Origin: JBFXAN01 sp050184225
GTDB taxonomy: Bacteria > Chloroflexota > Dehalococcoidia > CAUJGQ01
NCBI GenBank assembly: GCA_050184225.1
Contig: JBFXAN010000025.1
Location: forward strand, 1-54,163
DNA length: 54,163 nucleotides
Direction: 5' to 3'
How positions within the stretch are numbered: the first letter of the stretch is position 1; every line of letters starts with the position of its first letter. The translations under genes and the position numbers were made by a program. Positions 24,903 through 34,931 of the stretch are shown here, piece after piece. Under the pieces are notes generated by a model. It saw only the letters and a list, made by a program, of their open reading frames with translations. It did not search any database and had not been told where the DNA came from.

Positions 24903-26108
24903 ATGGAGCGCAGACTCCTGATCGCGGCATGCATGATCGGCATCGTCCTGACACTACCCCGGCCCGCCGCAGCGGCGACGCTGCTGGTTGATGATGATGC
25001 AGTCCAGTGTCCCGGCGCTCAGTGGCAGAGCATACAAGCGGCCATCGCCGCGGCGGCGGTGGCAGACACGATTGAAGTCTGCCCGGGAACCTACGCCGAG
25101 CAGGTCATCATCGATCCGGACAAGAGCGGCCTCACATTGCGTGCGACGATGCCGGGGGCGGCGACGATTCGCGCGCCGGAAGCGCCGGTGAACTTCGGGG
25201 CGCTGCCGATCATCCTCGTGAACGGCGCTCGAAATGTGACGATCGATGGATTCATCATTCAAGGCCCGCTCGCGATCGTCCTCTGCTCGCCGACGGTGCT
25301 CGCCGGCGTCATGGTCGAGCGTGGCGGCGAGGTGACCGTGCGCCGGAGTGTGATCGGTGCGATTCATCCCGTCGACCGGTCCCTCGATTGGTGCTTTCGA
25401 GGGTATGGGATCTATGCCGTCGCCACGTCGTCAGAGCCGACGACGAGGGTCGTGGTCGACGAATCGCGCATCGATTCGTATCTGACCGGCGGGGTGTTCG
25501 TCACCGGCACTGGCGCCGACGCCACGCTAGAAGGCAACCAGATCGCCGGCGATGGCATCGTCGCCGGCAGCGTGCAGTTCGGTATCGAGATCCGCGCCGG
25601 TGCGATCGCGGCTCTCGTCGACAACGACATCCGCCTGAACAGCGCCCGCGCTCAAACCATCGATGTTGCTCCCGACGCCGCGCGCGCCACCGGCATCAGC
25701 GTCGTTCAAACGACCGGCGTTCGGATTGAGCGAAATCGTGTGTCGATGAATGACCATGGCATCATCCTCGCCGATGCGACGAATGCGACGGTTCGCGGTA
25801 ACCAGGTGACCGACAGCGCGGCATCCGGCATCGCCGCCTTCGCCGGTTCGCGTGGCAATACCTTCGAGGGCAATAGCGTGCGTAGCACCGGCAGCCCGCC
25901 GGCGGCGGGGACGGGAACGGCCGGTGTCACCCCGGACATCTTCCCTGGCGCAGACGCCACGTCAGGCGGTCCGGCCCGGCCGCAGATGGTCAACCCGATC
26001 GACTGCGTCGACTTCTCGACCGGCGCCGGCACGGCCGGCACCGCCAATCAGTGGCGGGGTAACACCGGCCTGACCGCCATCCCCGCCGGCATCTGTGGTG
26101 GCGGTTAG
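24903..26108 (+). CDS. Secreted right-handed beta-helix protein
   Basis: 401 residues. The signal peptide is MERRLLIAACMIGIVLTLP, with cleavage after about AAA. The body shows parallel beta-helix (pectate-lyase-like/PbH1) repeats: SIQAAIAAAAVADTIEVCPG then NVTIDGFIIQG, VTVRRSVIG, ATLEGNQIAGDG, VRIERNRVSMNDHGI and ATVRGNQVTDSAASGI. This NosD-like fold is common in exported polysaccharide-binding proteins or lyases. Catalytic residues cannot be pinned down, and the C-terminus (Gly/Thr/Ala-rich with two Cys) carries no sorting motif. ATG 24903 is chosen by the signal peptide. Confidence 0.82.
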   Translation: MERRLLIAACMIGIVLTLPRPAAAATLLVDDDAVQCPGAQWQSIQAAIAAAAVADTIEVCPGTYAEQVIIDPDKSGLTLRATMPGAATIRAPEAPVNFGALPIILVNGARNVTIDGFIIQGPLAIVLCSPTVLAGVMVERGGEVTVRRSVIGAIHPVDRSLDWCFRGYGIYAVATSSEPTTRVVVDESRIDSYLTGGVFVTGTGADATLEGNQIAGDGIVAGSVQFGIEIRAGAIAALVDNDIRLNSARAQTIDVAPDAARATGISVVQTTGVRIERNRVSMNDHGIILADATNATVRGNQVTDSAASGIAAFAGSRGNTFEGNSVRSTGSPPAAGTGTAGVTPDIFPGADATSGGPARPQMVNPIDCVDFSTGAGTAGTANQWRGNTGLTAIPAGICGGG

Positions 26109-26661
26109 GATGGAGTCTTGACCAGCACGATGCAACGGATCGCGCTGGTCCCCGATCCGCAAATCCGCATCGGTCCGGCGTTTCTCTTGCAGCGGGGTAT
26201 CGTCCGCGTCGATTGTGACGTTGGGGGCAGCGTCGCGGCCGCCGGACGACCCCGCGCCTCCGCATCTTCCGCGCTGAGACGGTGGTTCCGACCGGCGTCG
26301 GCCGATCATTCGCCGCGAACGCTTTCGAAGAGTCGTGACGCCGTTGGTTGATGCACAGCTCATGGCCGCGGAGAGCGCCCGGGACACGACGCTCCCGGGC
26401 GCCGCGAGGAGGAGGCCCGTGCACATGACGCCTCCTTCGCCAGGATAGACTCTGGCCGCGCACCGAGAACCGGACCGTCGCCCAGGCTGCTGATGGCCGC
26501 TGGTCCCGGCCCTCGCGGACGATGGAGCCCGTCGAAAGGCACTCCCTCCGGCCTCCGTCAACCCGGTCCCCGGAACGCTGCGGGACTCGTAGGGTGTCCT
26601 GCACAGTAAGGATGCATATGACACCGGCATCGACCGGTTCGCAAACGAGGAGTATCCCGCC
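26109..26661. other. Intergenic stretch, no gene seen
   Basis: 553 bp between two secreted-protein genes. Frames on both strands are open only because of high GC; none has a start with a Shine-Dalgarno or recognisable protein character. No repeats or clear promoter were seen. AGGAGT before 26662 belongs to the next gene. Confidence 0.4.
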
Positions 26662-27252
26662 ATGACCCGCACGATCGCCCTGGTCGCCGTCGCCCTGGCC
26701 GCCCTCACCGCCGTGGGCTTTGGCCTCACTCCCCGCGGTGCCAGCGCCGCCCCCGGCCTCGCCGCCTACGCCGGTGGTCCCTACGCCGGTTGGGTCGGCA
26801 GCGCCATCCAGTTTGACGGCACCGCCTCCGCCGGCACCGGCCTCTCCTATTTCTGGACCTTTGGTGACGGCACGAGCGCGACCGGCGCCCGCCCGGTCAA
26901 GACCTACGCTGCGTCGAACGTCTACACGGTCACGCTGACCGTCACCGATTACACCGGTGCCCAGTCGGTCGCGGCCACTACCGCCACGATCGGCGGCGCG
27001 CGGGCGGTCGTTCCGGCCGGTTGCTTCGTCAACGGCTTTGGTAACGTGGTGTGTGGCACGACGCTGAGCACCAACGTCGTCGGTTGCTACGCCACCATCT
27101 CTGGCTGGGTCTGCCCCGGCACGTCACTGGCAGTGTCGCCGGTGTTCGCTTCTGGTGTCGTAGTCGCCACACCCTTCTTGACCGCCACGCACCTGAACAA
27201 CTGCAATAACCCGAACTACGCACTCACGCCCGTCTGCGTCGACAAGCGCTAG
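26662..27252 (+). CDS. Secreted PKD-domain protein
   Basis: 196 residues. The signal peptide (TIALVAVALAALTAVGFGLT, cleavage near ASAAP) is followed by one PKD domain (about 36-110) with the hallmark YFWTFGDGTSATG and YTVTLTVTDYTG. A Cys-containing C-terminal part (VPAGCFVNGFGNVVCG ... NNCNNPNYALTPVC) probably forms disulphides. PKD domains mediate binding to proteins or polysaccharides at the cell surface. It follows the beta-helix protein gene and precedes a strong terminator. Confidence 0.85.
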   Translation: MTRTIALVAVALAALTAVGFGLTPRGASAAPGLAAYAGGPYAGWVGSAIQFDGTASAGTGLSYFWTFGDGTSATGARPVKTYAASNVYTVTLTVTDYTGAQSVAATTATIGGARAVVPAGCFVNGFGNVVCGTTLSTNVVGCYATISGWVCPGTSLAVSPVFASGVVVATPFLTATHLNNCNNPNYALTPVCVDKR

Positions 27253-27278
27253 TCATCTATCAGTCCAAGACCATCGTC

Positions 27279-27313
27279 AAATTCGCCCCGGTCACAACGA
27301 CCGGGGCGAATTT
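27279..27313 (+). terminator. Rho-independent-like terminator
   Basis: A perfect 15-bp inverted repeat (27279-27293 and 27299-27313) has a five-base loop and its base is AAA/TTT. It lies 27 bp after the stop of the PKD gene. Confidence 0.8.
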
Positions 27314-27398
27314 GTGTGCTCCGTGACGGAATCGGTCCAGGTAGCTGTTACGAGGGCCGTGGTACACTCGCCTCACAGCCCCGCGTGGAGCACACGCC

Positions 27399-27584
27399 AT
27401 GGTCGATCAAGTCGGCTACACTGGCCCCCCGCGTGATCCCGCGACCGTGATCCGGGCGGCGCTCTCCGAACCTGATTTCGTCCGCCAGGTGATCGCGTCG
27501 TACGAAGAACAAGTGCGTGGCGAGCCGCCGATTCCGTGGCGGCAGGTCCGTGAGGAACGCACCCACACGCGGCACACCGCCTGA
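27399..27584 (+). CDS. Probable antitoxin
   Basis: 61 residues: MVDQVGYTGPPRDPATVIRA then SEPDFVRQVIASYEEQ. It is a short, charged, helical protein whose stop codon directly abuts the start of a RelE-like gene (TGA ATG). This position and size suggest the antitoxin of a type II pair. The family itself is not recognised, so the call rests on context. Confidence 0.6.
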   Translation: MVDQVGYTGPPRDPATVIRAALSEPDFVRQVIASYEEQVRGEPPIPWRQVREERTHTRHTA

Positions 27585-27842
27585 ATGCGCGAGATCACCT
27601 TCTTCGGTGCGGCGCGCCGTTACTACGCTCAGATGAGTGACGCCGAGCGCGCGACCCTCGACCTCTGCCTCCGCCGTCTGGAACGCGATCCGGCGCCTGA
27701 CGGCGTCACCACCTTCAGCATTCCCGGCATCCCAGATTTCTTTCTCTATGACGATGGCGCCTGGCGCATGGCCTACACCGTTCCCGACGCGGTGACGGTT
27801 ATCATTCGGTCGATCGCGCATGCGCTCGATCTTCCCGCATAA
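27585..27842 (+). CDS. RelE/ParE-like toxin
   Basis: 85 residues. The pattern is that of RelE-fold toxins: an N-terminal strand (MREITFFGAARRYYAQMS), a long helix (ATLDLCLRRLERDPAP) and then beta strands (DFFLYDDGAWRMAYTVPDAV, VTVIIRSIAHA). In this fold the final strands carry the Arg/Tyr active site; candidates are Arg and Tyr in WRMAYT. It would be an mRNA interferase or gyrase inhibitor if active. It directly follows the probable antitoxin, and the minus-strand monooxygenase gene converges on it. Confidence 0.65.
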   Translation: MREITFFGAARRYYAQMSDAERATLDLCLRRLERDPAPDGVTTFSIPGIPDFFLYDDGAWRMAYTVPDAVTVIIRSIAHALDLPA

Positions 27843-27868
27843 CATTTGGCTTGATCCCCGTGACCGCC

Positions 27869-29035
27869 TTACCCAGCCGCCGCCAGCCGCGATGCCGGCG
27901 TTACGCTCCGCTGCCGATGGGCCAGCTCTTGTCGAACCAGCGGAATCAGGTCGCGTCCGTACTCGATCGCGGCAGGCAACGGCTCGAAGCCACGAATCAG
28001 AATCGTCGTCGCGCCTGCGTCGACATAATTCAGGATCGTCTGTGCTACCTGCTCCGGCGTGCCGACCGGGGCGGTGGAGTTGCCGCCGGCGCCCGTCTCC
28101 CGCGCGATCGCCATGAACAGACGCTCGTCGACCACGTCGCCCCGTTCGGCAACGGCCAGCAAGCGGCGCGACGCCTCGGAGGACGGCCCGGTCCTGAGAC
28201 GGCGCATCAGCGCTCCGGGCGGTGGCGTGCCCGCGCCGCGCTTGCGGGCGCGGATGCGCTCCAGGTAGTCGTAGGCGCGTTCCCAGGCAGCATCCTCCGT
28301 CGGCCCAAGGATCGGGCGGAGGCTGACTGAGAAGCCGAGGTCGTCCGCTGCCCGGCCGAAGCCCACGGCGCGGCGCTTGATGTCGGCGATCGTCGCGGTC
28401 ACATCCGCGACCGGTTCGCCGAACATCGCGTAGACGTTCGCGTTCCTGGCACCGATATCGAAGGCGACCGGCGTCGAGCCGCCGAAATAGAGAGGGATGT
28501 CCCGGTTCTCATAGGGCCGCACCGCCTGGCGGACGTCGACGAATCGGTAGAAGCGGCCCTCGTGCGTGAACGGCTCGCGCTCGTTCCAGCACTTCTTCAG
28601 AACCTGCATGTACTCGCCGGTGCGGGCATAGCGGTCTTCCTTCGGTGTGAAGTCGCCGTCGCGGGCCTGCTCGGCGTCGGAGCCGCCCGTGATCATGTGC
28701 ATCGCCACCCGGCCCTTGGAGAAGACGTCCAGCGAGGAGGCGAAGCGCGCCGCCAGCGTCGGCTGGACGAAGCCGGGTCGGTGAGCGATCAGCATCCCCA
28801 GCCGCTCCGTGTACTGCGCCATGTGGGCGGCGATCTGCCAGCCATCGGCGCTGTCCGCGCCGTAGCCGATCAGGACGCGGTCGAAGTCGCCCGCTTCATG
28901 CGCGCGGGCGAGCGCCTCCACATAGTCCGGCTGCAATGCCGGCCCGCCGTTCGACTCCTCCACTTCGGAGAAGGGCGCCGCGCCCATGAAGCCGATGAAC
29001 TCGATCGGGCGCCGGATGGATGGATGGATAGGCAT
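27869..29035 (-). CDS. LLM-class flavin monooxygenase (SsuD-like)
   Basis: 388 residues. The TIM-barrel luciferase-like family is clear: HMITGGSDAEQARDGDF, RYARTGEYMQVLKKCW, EGRFYRFVD, DIPLYFGGSTPVAFDIGA and GEPVADVTATI. These are the hallmarks of the alkanesulfonate-monooxygenase branch, which uses reduced FMN from a separate reductase to cleave C-S or related bonds. No flavin reductase is in the window. ATG 29035 is chosen because GAGG lies nine bases upstream. It is the last gene of an operon with a dipeptide-type importer, suggesting that the imported compound is its substrate. Confidence 0.88.
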   Translation of the reverse strand: MPIHPSIRRPIEFIGFMGAAPFSEVEESNGGPALQPDYVEALARAHEAGDFDRVLIGYGADSADGWQIAAHMAQYTERLGMLIAHRPGFVQPTLAARFASSLDVFSKGRVAMHMITGGSDAEQARDGDFTPKEDRYARTGEYMQVLKKCWNEREPFTHEGRFYRFVDVRQAVRPYENRDIPLYFGGSTPVAFDIGARNANVYAMFGEPVADVTATIADIKRRAVGFGRAADDLGFSVSLRPILGPTEDAAWERAYDYLERIRARKRGAGTPPPGALMRRLRTGPSSEASRRLLAVAERGDVVDERLFMAIARETGAGGNSTAPVGTPEQVAQTILNYVDAGATTILIRGFEPLPAAIEYGRDLIPLVRQELAHRQRSVTPASRLAAAG

Positions 29036-29107
29036 GATGTCTGACCTCGCGATCGTTCTCGACGTGCGTGAACCGCTGCCGCGTGCTGAAGGGCAGCGGG
29101 ACATGGA

Positions 29108-30766
29108 TCACTGCTTGATGAACACCTCGGCCATGCCCGCATAATCGAGCGGGTTACGACTGGAGTAGTTGCGCAGCCGGTTGTTGTAAATGTGGGCGAA
29201 CGGGTACTCGATCGTCCAGACGCCGTAGTTGAAGTCCTGGGTCCAGCGGCGGTCGATCTCCTGAAGGAGCTTCTTCCGCGTCTCCGGCTCCGCCGTCTGA
29301 CGCTGCTTGAGCACCAGGTCCGTCAGCGCCGGATCGTCCACCTTGCCGAAGTTCTTCGCCGCGCCCGGCACCCAGAACGGATAGAGGTAGTCGTCCGGGT
29401 CGGGGTAGGCGCGGATCAGCCAGGTCGAGAGCGAGAAGTCCTGCTGCTGAAGCCGGCGCTGCCAGGCGAGGTTCTCCATCATCGTGATCTTCATCTGGAT
29501 ACCGGTGGCCTTCAGTTGCTCCTGTGCCACCTGCGCGATCTTCGTCGAGGTGTCGACCGTGCCGGCATAGGGACCGAAGATCCACTCCGTTTCGAAGCCG
29601 TTCGGATAGCCGGCGGCGGTGAGCAACTGCTTCGCCTTGGCGATGTCCTGGGCGGCCTCCGGCGCGATCTCTTCATCGCTGCGCGTCCATGCGGGCCAGC
29701 CGCGTGCGATCGGACCGGTGCGCACGGTGGCCGTGCTGTCACCCGCGAGCTGGTTGATCGCCGCGCGGTCCAACGCCAGGGAGAAAGCCTGACGCACGCG
29801 CGGGTCGTTGTAGGGCGGGTTGAGGATATTGAAGATGAACGCCGACCAACCCACCCCCGGCTGCGTCTGCAACGTCGAGTCTTCGTCGAGCGTGCGTTTG
29901 ACGGCGGGTAGCTGGTCCACGGCGAGGTCCATCGCGTCGAGGCGGCCGGCCCGGTATGCGTCCAGCCGTGAGGAGGCGTCGTTGACCACGGCCAGCTCGA
30001 CACCGTCGACATAGGGCGTCCCCGTGCGGAAGTAGTTCGGATTCTTCTTGAAGCTGTAGCCGGAGCCTCGCTCATAGCGTTCCAGCGTGAAGGGCCCGGT
30101 GCCCTGGTCGTTCTTCTCGAGGTTGCCGTCCCGGGCAATGATCTCCTTGGGCGCGATCGCCGAGTTGTAGTACGCGAGCGCGTTGTAGATCAACGTCGTC
30201 GGGTAGGCGAGCGTGAAGACCACCGTGTCCGGCGCGGGCGTCTCGATCGTCTCGATGAAGTCGACGAGGTAGCGGTAGACGTAGTTCGGCTTGTTCGTGT
30301 TGAGCAGTTCGAAGGTCGCCTTGACATCCTCGCTCGTCAGCGCGCGGGCGCCCACGGGGGCCTTGTCTTGAAACGTGGCTGCCTGATTGAGTTTGACTGT
30401 GACCTTGCGCGGGTCCGGCGCCTCGTAGGAGAGGGCGAGGTCGGGGATGATCTCGTACTGGTTCGGACCCATCGTCGAGCCGGTCTTGTAGCGCAGCAAG
30501 CGGTTGGCGTAGAGCGTCTGCAGCACCGAGAAGGAGACTTGATAGTCGTAGTTGGGCACATCGGTGGCGGAGAAGTTGATCGTGCCGCCGGGCACAGGCT
30601 GCTCCGTCGTCTCGCGAACGTTCGCCTGATTGAATTCGGTCTGCGCGGCGGAGTCCTTCGCCTCGCGCGAGCCGCAGGCGGCAAGGAATGCGGCCGTGCC
30701 GGCGCCGGCGCCGAGGCCGATGGCAGTGCGGCGGGTGAAGCGGGAGCGATGGAACGTGACGGCCAT
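29108..30766 (-). CDS. ABC importer solute-binding lipoprotein (family 5)
   Basis: 552 residues. The N-terminus SRFTRRTAIGLGAG looks Tat-like and ends in a lipobox FLAAC (Cys31), so it is an exported, membrane-tethered lipoprotein. The body is SBP_bac_5 (DppA/OppA/NikA type): PDLALSYEAPDPRKVTVKL, LTSEDVKATFELL, RVRQAFSLALDRAAI and EIDRRWTQDF. The cluster includes two permeases upstream, but no ATPase gene. The ligand is unknown; the neighbouring monooxygenase hints at an organosulfur or similar small compound. ATG 30766 follows GGAAGGACTCG. Confidence 0.9.
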   Translation of the reverse strand: MAVTFHRSRFTRRTAIGLGAGAGTAAFLAACGSREAKDSAAQTEFNQANVRETTEQPVPGGTINFSATDVPNYDYQVSFSVLQTLYANRLLRYKTGSTMGPNQYEIIPDLALSYEAPDPRKVTVKLNQAATFQDKAPVGARALTSEDVKATFELLNTNKPNYVYRYLVDFIETIETPAPDTVVFTLAYPTTLIYNALAYYNSAIAPKEIIARDGNLEKNDQGTGPFTLERYERGSGYSFKKNPNYFRTGTPYVDGVELAVVNDASSRLDAYRAGRLDAMDLAVDQLPAVKRTLDEDSTLQTQPGVGWSAFIFNILNPPYNDPRVRQAFSLALDRAAINQLAGDSTATVRTGPIARGWPAWTRSDEEIAPEAAQDIAKAKQLLTAAGYPNGFETEWIFGPYAGTVDTSTKIAQVAQEQLKATGIQMKITMMENLAWQRRLQQQDFSLSTWLIRAYPDPDDYLYPFWVPGAAKNFGKVDDPALTDLVLKQRQTAEPETRKKLLQEIDRRWTQDFNYGVWTIEYPFAHIYNNRLRNYSSRNPLDYAGMAEVFIKQ

Positions 30767-30862
30767 GGGTTCGAGTCCTTCCCGAAGATATGTCGTGGTG
30801 TGGTGAGCAGTGGTGATGTGTGAGGGGTATGTCAGCGACAACAGGTAAACATCACGTCTCCA

Positions 30863-31789
30863 TCACTTCGTCCGCGGGTCGAGCACGTCGCGCAACGTGT
30901 CCCCGAGCATCGCGATCGAGAACACCGTCAGGCTCAAGACAAGCCCTGGAAAGAATGCGAGCCACGGGGCATCGACGAAATGCTGCCGCACTTCACCGGA
31001 GAGCATCTGCCCCCATGTCGCCGTCGGCGGCGGCGGACCAAGTCCGAGAAAGGAGAGCGATGCCTCCGTTACGATCGTCGAGGCGACGGCCGACGCGGCG
31101 ACGATCGTCAGCGGCGCCAGCAGTCCCGGAACCATGTGCCGCGCCATCACGCGCAGCGGCGAGGCGCCCACAGCGGCCGCTGCCTCGACAAACGCCTGCC
31201 GTCGCAACGACAGCGTCACCGCCCGCGCCACGCGGTTGGTGTTGGGGATCAGGACGAAGGCGACGGCGATCGTGACGTTGCGCGCGGACGGGCCGAGCAT
31301 TGCCACGAAGAGGATCGCGAGGACGAGCGACGGAAAGGCGTCCATCACGTCCATCCCCCGCTGGACGAACAGGTCCAGCCGCCCGCCGAGATAGCCGGAG
31401 ACCAGGCCGATCGCGGCACCCAAACCGACGCCGAGCACCGTGGCGACGGCGGCGATCGCGAGCGACGTGCGTCCGCCGTAGAGGATGCGCGTGAGCAGGT
31501 CGCGGCCGAGCTGGTCCGTACCGAGCACGGCGCCGGGTCCTGGTTCGGCGTAGGGACCGTACGGCAGAAACTCCGTCGGCCGGTACGGCGCGATCAGGGG
31601 CGCCAGGATCGCGGCGGCGATGATCGCGGTCAGCAGCACCGCGCCGAGCAGGCCGAGCGGGTGCCGGCGCAGGATTCGGCCCATGCGCCTGGCGGCGAGA
31701 CGCGGGCGTGACTCGCGCCGCGCGGCGCCGCCGCCTGATGCCGCTCGCTCGGCGGCCACGCTTTCCCATCCTCGCGCGTCACTGGTCAT
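30863..31789 (-). CDS. ABC permease, DppC type
   Basis: 308 residues. An N-terminal cytoplasmic tail and first TM helix (LGLLGAVLLTAIIAAAILAP) are followed by GTDQLGRDLLTRILYGGRTS, the usual DppC signature. The EAA-type coupling loop EAAAAVGASPLRVMARHMVPG contacts the ATPase. Further TM helices and DPRTK complete the C-terminus. ATG 31789 is preferred over a GTG at 31819 because GGAGATATCC lies just before it. It sits 65 bp after the DppB-type gene and 96 bp before the binding-protein gene. Confidence 0.9.
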   Translation of the reverse strand: MTSDARGWESVAAERAASGGGAARRESRPRLAARRMGRILRRHPLGLLGAVLLTAIIAAAILAPLIAPYRPTEFLPYGPYAEPGPGAVLGTDQLGRDLLTRILYGGRTSLAIAAVATVLGVGLGAAIGLVSGYLGGRLDLFVQRGMDVMDAFPSLVLAILFVAMLGPSARNVTIAVAFVLIPNTNRVARAVTLSLRRQAFVEAAAAVGASPLRVMARHMVPGLLAPLTIVAASAVASTIVTEASLSFLGLGPPPPTATWGQMLSGEVRQHFVDAPWLAFFPGLVLSLTVFSIAMLGDTLRDVLDPRTK

Positions 31790-31854
31790 AGTGGATATCT
31801 CCGGTCTGATCGATGGCACGTATCAGCCGCATGTCGGTGCAGATGCAATGTCGC

Positions 31855-32805
<951 letters not shown>

Positions 32806-32853
32806 GGAGACATTCCTCGGCGATGGGAGCCGGTGGTGTTCCGGTCAGATCGC

Positions 32854-32883
32854 ATTCTAGATATTGTAAGGCAATTAAGTCAA
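32854..32883 (-). promoter_or_regulatory. Sigma-70-like promoter of the ABC/monooxygenase operon
   Basis: On the minus strand: TTGACT (-35, 32883-32878), 18-base spacer, TAGAAT (-10, 32859-32854). The patch is AT-rich in a GC-rich background, and the inferred start lies about 40 bases before the DppB-type ATG. Confidence 0.65.
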
Positions 32884-33251
32884 CTTTCTCGCCGGCATGC
32901 CGGTATGACCATGTCGCGACATGGCTTGTGCAACCTCCCTCGGAGAGACGGAGGAAGCGATAGGAGCATCAGACCGCGACCAACGCGAAGGGGGTGACAT
33001 GGCGGCGATGACCGGACTCGGCCCCGCGACTGGAGACAGCGCTGCGCCGCCCCTATGATAACGTCCAGGACCAGCGGAACTCGGTGCCGGTCGTCGGCGT
33101 GAGCGGTGCGGTCTGCGCCGCCCCTATGATAACGTCCAGGACCAGCGGACTTCGTCGAGATGCGGACGCCGGCACAGGCAGCGGTTGAGCGGTGTGCGAA
33201 CCGGACGGTCAACGCCCGCCGGCTCCTGGAACCAACAAAGGTGGTGACTCG
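32884..33251. other. Intergenic stretch with a 37-bp direct repeat
   Basis: Between the divergent ABC operon and thiolase pair 2. Apart from the two identical 37-bp units listed separately there is no gene. AAAGGTGG before 33252 is the Shine-Dalgarno of the thiolase gene. Confidence 0.5.
33042..33149 (+). repeat. Two identical 37-bp direct repeats, 71-bp period
   Basis: Copies at 33042-33078 and 33113-33149 are identical, starting CTGCGCCGCCCCTATGATAA and ending GACCAGCGGA, with a 34-base spacer. Each holds the short palindrome GTCCAGGAC and a TATGAT-like hexamer. The geometry recalls a one-spacer CRISPR, but there are only two units and no cas gene; duplicated regulatory sites upstream of the thiolase operon are an alternative. 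Confidence 0.75.
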
Positions 33252-34448
33252 ATGACCCCATCCGTCAGCGGCCGGGCGGCGATCGCCGGACTCGGCATCA
33301 CAGAGATGACGCGGGAGTACACCGGCGACGCGGTGACGCTGGCACTCCGCGCGATTGCCCTCGCCCTCGACGACGCCGGGTTGCAGAAGGACGACCTCGA
33401 CGGGCTGTTGATCAATTCCGGTGTCTCCTCGATGGGAGCGGCTGACCCCGGCAGTCTCGGCCTCAATCTGCAGACGGCGGGCGGCTTCCGCAACCTGCGG
33501 CTCTGTAACCACATGAACGCCGCCGGCTCGACCAGTGCCCAGATGGTCCACTACGCTGCCCTCGCGATCGACGCCGGCATGGCGACCGCCGTCGTCTGCG
33601 TCTTCGCCGACGCGCCGCTCACCCCCGGCCAATCGGCGGGCGGCGCCTACGGCCGCGTCCGCTCGGTGGCGGGGATGGCCGGCTTGGGTCCCGCCTACGG
33701 TTTCTTCGGCGCCAACACCGGCTATGCCCTCGCCGCCCGCCGCCACATGGCGCTCTACGGCACCACCCATGACCAGCTCGGCGCGATCGCCGTCTCCACC
33801 AGGGCTTGGGCGACGATGAACCCACGGGCGATGCAGCGCTCTCCCCTGACGCTGGAGGACTACCACAACTCCCGCTGGGTGGTGGAACCGCTGCACCTGC
33901 TCGATTGCACGCTCGTCTCCAACGGCGGCGTCGCCGTGATCGTCACTTCGGCCGAGCGCGCCCGCAGCCTGAAGCAGCCGCCGGCCTACATCGTCGGCAT
34001 GGGTCAGGGCCATCCCGGCAACCCCCGCCGGCACGGCTACGAGAACGAGGTGAACACCGGCGCCGTGCTCGCGAAGGAAACCGCCTTCACGATGGCGGGT
34101 ATCACCAACGACGATGTCGATGTCTGCGAGCTGTACGACTGCTATACCTACACCACCCTCGTCACGCTGGAGGACTACGGTTTCTGCCAGAAGGGCGAGG
34201 GCGGGCCGTTCGTCGCGGATGGCAGGCTCGGCCCCGGCGGCAGTCTCCCGACGAACACCGGCGGGGGCGAGCTGTCGGGGTATTACATGTGGGGAATGAC
34301 CCCGCTCTCCGAGGGCGTGATCCAGGCACGCGGCCAGGGCAGCGAGCGGCAGGTGCCCAAGCACGATGTCGTGCTGGTCAGCTGTCAGGGCGGGGTGCTC
34401 GACTACCATGGCTGCCTCGTGCTCAGCCCGCATCCGTCCGTCCGCTGA
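33252..34448 (+). CDS. SCP-x/Ltp2-like thiolase-family protein (pair 2)
   Basis: 398 residues, same family as the protein at 22119-23267. It begins GRAAIAGLGITEM, has AAGSTSAQMVHYAALAIDAG in the place of the thiolase Cys loop (no Cys), then NPRAMQRSPLTLEDY, CTLVSNGGVAVIV, CELYDCYTYTTL and NTGGGELSGYYMWGM. Here even the His motif found in pair 1 (SYTHTG) is changed to SGYYMWG, so its chemistry may differ. It heads an operon with a DUF35 partner (20-bp gap) and a fused CoA-transferase. It probably acts on an acyl-CoA. Confidence 0.85.
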   Translation: MTPSVSGRAAIAGLGITEMTREYTGDAVTLALRAIALALDDAGLQKDDLDGLLINSGVSSMGAADPGSLGLNLQTAGGFRNLRLCNHMNAAGSTSAQMVHYAALAIDAGMATAVVCVFADAPLTPGQSAGGAYGRVRSVAGMAGLGPAYGFFGANTGYALAARRHMALYGTTHDQLGAIAVSTRAWATMNPRAMQRSPLTLEDYHNSRWVVEPLHLLDCTLVSNGGVAVIVTSAERARSLKQPPAYIVGMGQGHPGNPRRHGYENEVNTGAVLAKETAFTMAGITNDDVDVCELYDCYTYTTLVTLEDYGFCQKGEGGPFVADGRLGPGGSLPTNTGGGELSGYYMWGMTPLSEGVIQARGQGSERQVPKHDVVLVSCQGGVLDYHGCLVLSPHPSVR

Positions 34449-34468
34449 ACTGATGAAGGAGACGAGCG

Positions 34469-34888
34469 ATGACCCAGAGCGTGGATGTCCCCCGCAAGCC
34501 GATTCCCCAGCCCGATGACCCTTCCCGGCCGTTCTTCGACGGCGCCCAACGAGGGGAGTTGATGATCCAGCGCTGCACGGCCTGCGAGGCGTCTCTGGCA
34601 CCGGGCAGCCGGGCGTGTACCGAGTGCCTGCATGAGGCGCTGGCATGGGTACCCGCCTCCGGTCGGGCGACGCTGTTCACGTATGCGGTGATGCATCAGA
34701 AGTACCATCCGGGGTTCTACGATGACCTGCCCTACAACATCGCCGTCGTCGAACTGGACGAGGGACCACGGCTGAACACCAACATCATTGGTATCGCCAA
34801 CGAGGAGCTGCGGGTGGGCATGCCGCTTCAAGTGACGTTTGAGGATGTCGGCGAGGGCGTCCGCCTGCCCAAGTTCACGCCGGTGTAA
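34469..34888 (+). CDS. DUF35 OB-fold/zinc-ribbon protein (pair 2)
   Basis: 139 residues. Zinc ribbon MIQRCTACEASLAPGSRACT with ECL (Cys pairs), then an OB-fold (GRATLFTYAVMHQ, DLPYNIAVVELDEGP, LQVTFEDV). It is the partner of the upstream thiolase-family protein. A good Shine-Dalgarno (GAAGGAGACG) precedes ATG 34469. It is followed after 43 bp by the CoA-transferase gene. Confidence 0.88.
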   Translation: MTQSVDVPRKPIPQPDDPSRPFFDGAQRGELMIQRCTACEASLAPGSRACTECLHEALAWVPASGRATLFTYAVMHQKYHPGFYDDLPYNIAVVELDEGPRLNTNIIGIANEELRVGMPLQVTFEDVGEGVRLPKFTPV

Positions 34889-34931
34889 GGTCACCGACGG
34901 AAAGCTCACCGCGAGATACCGCGAGGGTGTG

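Noticed and set aside
33042..33149. CRISPR array
   Set aside because: Only two repeat units and one spacer, no cas gene in the window, and the unit contains promoter-like sequence; reported only as a direct repeat.
32880..34646. 588-residue minus-strand ORF opposite the thiolase gene
   Set aside because: Antisense to a well-recognised thiolase/DUF35 operon; Arg/Gly/Val-rich shadow frame typical of high-GC DNA, with no Shine-Dalgarno.
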